64,000 nucleotides of DNA, from contig NZ_CP026029.1 of the NCBI RefSeq assembly GCF_023520895.1, positions 248,001 through 312,000 of the forward strand, in the 5' to 3' direction. Shown piece after piece: positions 62,248-64,000 of the stretch. Each line of letters starts with the position of its first letter. Within the stretch, counting starts at the first letter, position 1. The stretch comes from Paenibacillus sp. PK3_47. GTDB lineage: Bacteria; Bacillota; Bacilli; Paenibacillales; Paenibacillaceae. The translations under genes and the position numbers were made by a program. A model generated the notes under the pieces. The model saw only the letters and a program-made list of their open reading frames with translations. It made no database searches and was not told the DNA's origin.

Positions 62248-62700
62248 TTAAGAGACCGCCGCGCAGGTTGCGATAAATTGGCGTCCGAAGTTTCTGCAGG
62301 CTTCCTTTTCCTCGGCGTTCGGTCCGTACTCAATCTTCAGGCTCTCCTGCACAATTTCGGCTCCGCGTTCCTTCAGCTTCTCTTCAATTTGATCCACCGC
62401 TCCGCAGTAGATCGAATATCCGGTATCACCGCTTCCGAAGGCTGCCGCCTTGAAGGTGCTGAGATCAAGTTCATCCATCTCTTCATAGAAATCGAGGAAT
62501 TCATCCGGCAGCTCGCCGTCTCCCCATGTATAAACGCCAATCAGAACGCCTTCATAATTGTTTATCTCTTCCGCATTACAGTCGGTCACCGATTTCAGCA
62601 CAGCCTCGCCGCCCGCCTGGGTGATTCCTTCCGCAATCAGCTCAGCCATTTCTTCCGTATTTCCGGTCAAGCTGGCATATGCCACAAGCACCTTAGCCAT
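62248..62700 (-). CDS. Flavodoxin (short-chain)
   Basis: This 150-residue protein binds FMN through VLVAYASLTGNTEEMAE (phosphate loop TGNTE) and the aromatic loops YTWGDGELPDEF and GSGDTGYSIYCGA. Flavodoxins replace ferredoxin as electron carriers when iron is short. A perfect Fur box lies 64 bp upstream of ATG 62700, in line with that. The gene downstream, of unknown function, is coupled to it. GGGGAGGA precedes the ATG. Confidence 0.96.
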   Translation of the reverse strand: MAKVLVAYASLTGNTEEMAELIAEGITQAGGEAVLKSVTDCNAEEINNYEGVLIGVYTWGDGELPDEFLDFYEEMDELDLSTFKAAAFGSGDTGYSIYCGAVDQIEEKLKERGAEIVQESLKIEYGPNAEEKEACRNFGRQFIATCAAVS

Positions 62701-62763
62701 GATTTTCGTTCCTCCCCAGGGTAAACATTTGATTTAACCATCGTTTGCTAACCTCATTCTATT

Positions 62764-62778
62764 TGATAATGATTATCA
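62764..62778 (-). promoter_or_regulatory. Fur box, perfect TGATAAT-G-ATTATCA, upstream of flavodoxin
   Basis: This is an exact 7-1-7 inverted repeat as in Bacillus Fur sites, located where it would cover the flavodoxin promoter. Confidence 0.92.
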
Positions 62779-62795
62779 TTGTCAACAATTACAAC

Positions 62796-62838
62796 AAAAA
62801 ACGAGCCCGGCCCGGATAACAGGCTGCAGCTCGCTTTC
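62796..62838 (-). terminator. Terminator of the VOC gene
   Basis: CGAGC and GCTCG surround an imperfect inner stem. The minus strand ends in TTTTT and the plus strand in TTTCTTTTTT. Confidence 0.72.
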
Positions 62839-62866
62839 TTTTTTCCTATTCCATTCTGCCAGCCTC

Positions 62867-63244
62867 TTAAGCTTCTTCCAGATACCCGCCTTCAAGCAGC
62901 GTAATCCCATTGCCGTCCGGATCGCGGAAGTTCATTTCCTTCCCTCCATACTCCATCGTTACCGGCGGCTGGCAGTCCAGTCCCTTGGCCGCAAGTTCTT
63001 CGTAAGTATCATCCAGGCTGCTGCAGGAGAACACCAGATTGACAACTCCCGTCGTATGCTTGCCCCACTTGTTCTCATTCCAGATAATGAGGCCGGGCTG
63101 GTTGCGCTCGAAAGCAATTTTGGCCCCATCGGAATCACCGAATCCCTCAAAGGGTACGGGAATGCCCAATACGTCCGCATAAAAAGCTGCAAGCGCAGCA
63201 GGATCTTTACTGTACAAATTGATACCGTCAAATGACAAAATCAT
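62867..63244 (-). CDS. VOC family protein (glyoxalase/bleomycin-resistance fold)
   Basis: This 125-residue protein has two beta-alpha-beta-beta-beta units: GINLYSKDPAALAAFYADVLGIPV in the first half and VNLVFSCSSLDDTYEELAAKG with NFRDPDGNGITLLEGG at the end. The metal-ligand pattern is partial. Family functions range from dioxygenase to drug binding, and none can be chosen here. AGAGGG precedes ATG 63244. Upstream on the same strand, and about 100 bp away, is an AraC regulator gene. Confidence 0.9.
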   Translation of the reverse strand: MILSFDGINLYSKDPAALAAFYADVLGIPVPFEGFGDSDGAKIAFERNQPGLIIWNENKWGKHTTGVVNLVFSCSSLDDTYEELAAKGLDCQPPVTMEYGGKEMNFRDPDGNGITLLEGGYLEEA

Positions 63245-63344
63245 GGATTATCCCTCTCATTCTCATTGTATATTGTACGCCTTACAGCTTGCTTAACTAT
63301 AGTGTAGCTTGTATGCCGTATGCTGTATTGCAAAAAAACGACAT

Positions 63345-64000
63345 TCACCTGCCTGCATATTTCAAGGCTTCCCGCGGTGTCATTCCGGCGTATTTCTTAA
63401 AATTGTTGATCATATGGGACTGATGGCTGTAGCCGTAAGCAAACACAATATCCTGAATGCAGTCCGGCCGTTGTGAGGAGAAGAGCATTTCCCGCCACAC
63501 ATTCTGAAACCGGATAAGATCGGCAGCTTTTTTGGGGGAGACACCTGTATTTTCACGAAAAAGCCGTTCCAGCTGCCTGCTGCCGACTCCCGAGCTGATC
63601 TCAAGCTCCCCTGCTGAAACGGCACCTTTATTCTTAAGCATAGCGTATACTGCATTCATCATCCCGTCATGACTGCGGCGCTTGTTCTCCAAACGGTGCA
63701 AAAGATAAGCTTCGGCAAGAGAGATCCGTTCAGCTACGGAGCGGGTCCGCGGCAATCTGCCGCTTAGCTCCCTGCAGAATGCCGCGAAATACTGTTCCAC
63801 ATGGACATGGGCATTCAGCACCTCCCTGAGGTGATCATCGGCAAACAGATGTACGCTCCAGAAATAAAAGCGGACCGCAAACATCGAGGTGTGTGGCCCC
63901 AGCCCCGCTTGTCCGGAGACAAAAGGCTCGTCATTAATTCCGCAAAAGATTCCGGATGCCTCTTCCGCCCCGTTCTCCCACTCCCATATAATATCCATAC
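63345..64000 (-). CDS. AraC family regulator, N-terminus beyond the window
   Basis: The frame is open to the right edge, so the start lies outside. What is seen is about 217 residues, with a helical middle and a C-terminal AraC DNA-binding domain (VSAGELEISSGVGSRQLERLFRENTGVSPKKAADLIRF, then IVFAYGYSHQSHMINNFKKYAG). The preceding FVSGQAGLGPHTSMFAVRFYFWSVHLF resembles the DUF6597-type sensor domain of this subgroup. It reads toward the VOC gene on the same strand and may regulate it. No terminator is visible between them. Confidence 0.85.
   Translation of the reverse strand, partial: MDIIWEWENGAEEASGIFCGINDEPFVSGQAGLGPHTSMFAVRFYFWSVHLFADDHLREVLNAHVHVEQYFAAFCRELSGRLPRTRSVAERISLAEAYLLHRLENKRRSHDGMMNAVYAMLKNKGAVSAGELEISSGVGSRQLERLFRENTGVSPKKAADLIRFQNVWREMLFSSQRPDCIQDIVFAYGYSHQSHMINNFKKYAGMTPREALKYAGR

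Noticed and set aside
1..64000. tRNA, rRNA and insertion sequences
   Set aside because: No tRNA cloverleaf with CCA-side features, rRNA stretch or transposase was recognised by reading; a tRNAscan or IS search was not possible here.

Overview
The window looks like a chromosomal segment of a Paenibacillus-type Firmicute. I infer this from mid-range GC, strong AGGAGG-type ribosome binding sites, frequent GTG and TTG starts, CysJ/CysI of the Bacillus type, a YjcZ-family sporulation microprotein, a CgeB-like glycosyltransferase, a Btr-like AraC/binding-protein fusion regulator, an ACT plus UPF0210 pair, and many AraC-controlled glycosidases. No rRNA, tRNA, prophage, insertion sequence or CRISPR array was recognised. 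Both edge genes are cut: an amidohydrolase on the left and an AraC regulator on the right.

Layout. 1-4.1 kb: an AraC regulator between a lactonase-like amidohydrolase and a GH95 alpha-L-fucosidase, probably fucoside use. 4.3-6.5 kb: envelope proteins. 6.6-10.7 kb: chemotaxis genes cheA, cheW and an MCP. 10.9-13.1 kb: a decayed methyltransferase, then a TPR and AAA+ ATPase pair. 13.3-14.6 kb: a 25-unit, 52-bp tandem array. 14.6-17.8 kb: an iron/siderophore module (esterase, binding lipoprotein, Btr-like regulator) with two Fur-box-like sites. 18-21 kb: GNAT, asparaginase and a broken amino-acid permease. 21-27.7 kb: a giant Ser/Thr kinase-ATPase-GAF-PAS-GGDEF protein with a membrane partner. 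28-34 kb: assorted enzymes, methionine aminopeptidase, a CgeB/GH99-like pair and a small repeat protein. 34-38 kb: cysJI. 38-40.4 kb: an MFS exporter divergent from a PadR regulator, with two PadR-type palindromes. 40.5-44.1 kb: lspA, a cellulase-like glycosidase with its AraC regulator, and a DUF421 protein. 44.2-45.3 kb: two more tandem arrays of exactly 51 bp. 45.3-51.7 kb: an aldo/keto reductase and a three-gene signalling operon (Hpt-REC-GGDEF-REC, REC, hybrid kinase). 52-57.9 kb: ACT/UPF0210, an LSm-like small protein, yjcZ, an ECF sigma factor with a carboxymuconolactone-decarboxylase-like protein, and an MFS exporter divergent from a MarR regulator with two operators. 58-64 kb: an SMP-30 lactonase, ribosomal protein L25/Ctc with a duplicated leader element, GNATs, a Fur-controlled flavodoxin operon, a VOC protein and an AraC regulator.

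The strongest unexplained structure is the set of three tandem arrays, with unrelated sequences but nearly identical periods (51-52 bp), all in 3'-untranslated positions. Each of the first two carries a hairpin in every unit. The regulatory logic is unusually readable: paired palindromes in two exporter/regulator intergenic regions, Fur boxes at two iron loci, and many clear intrinsic terminators.
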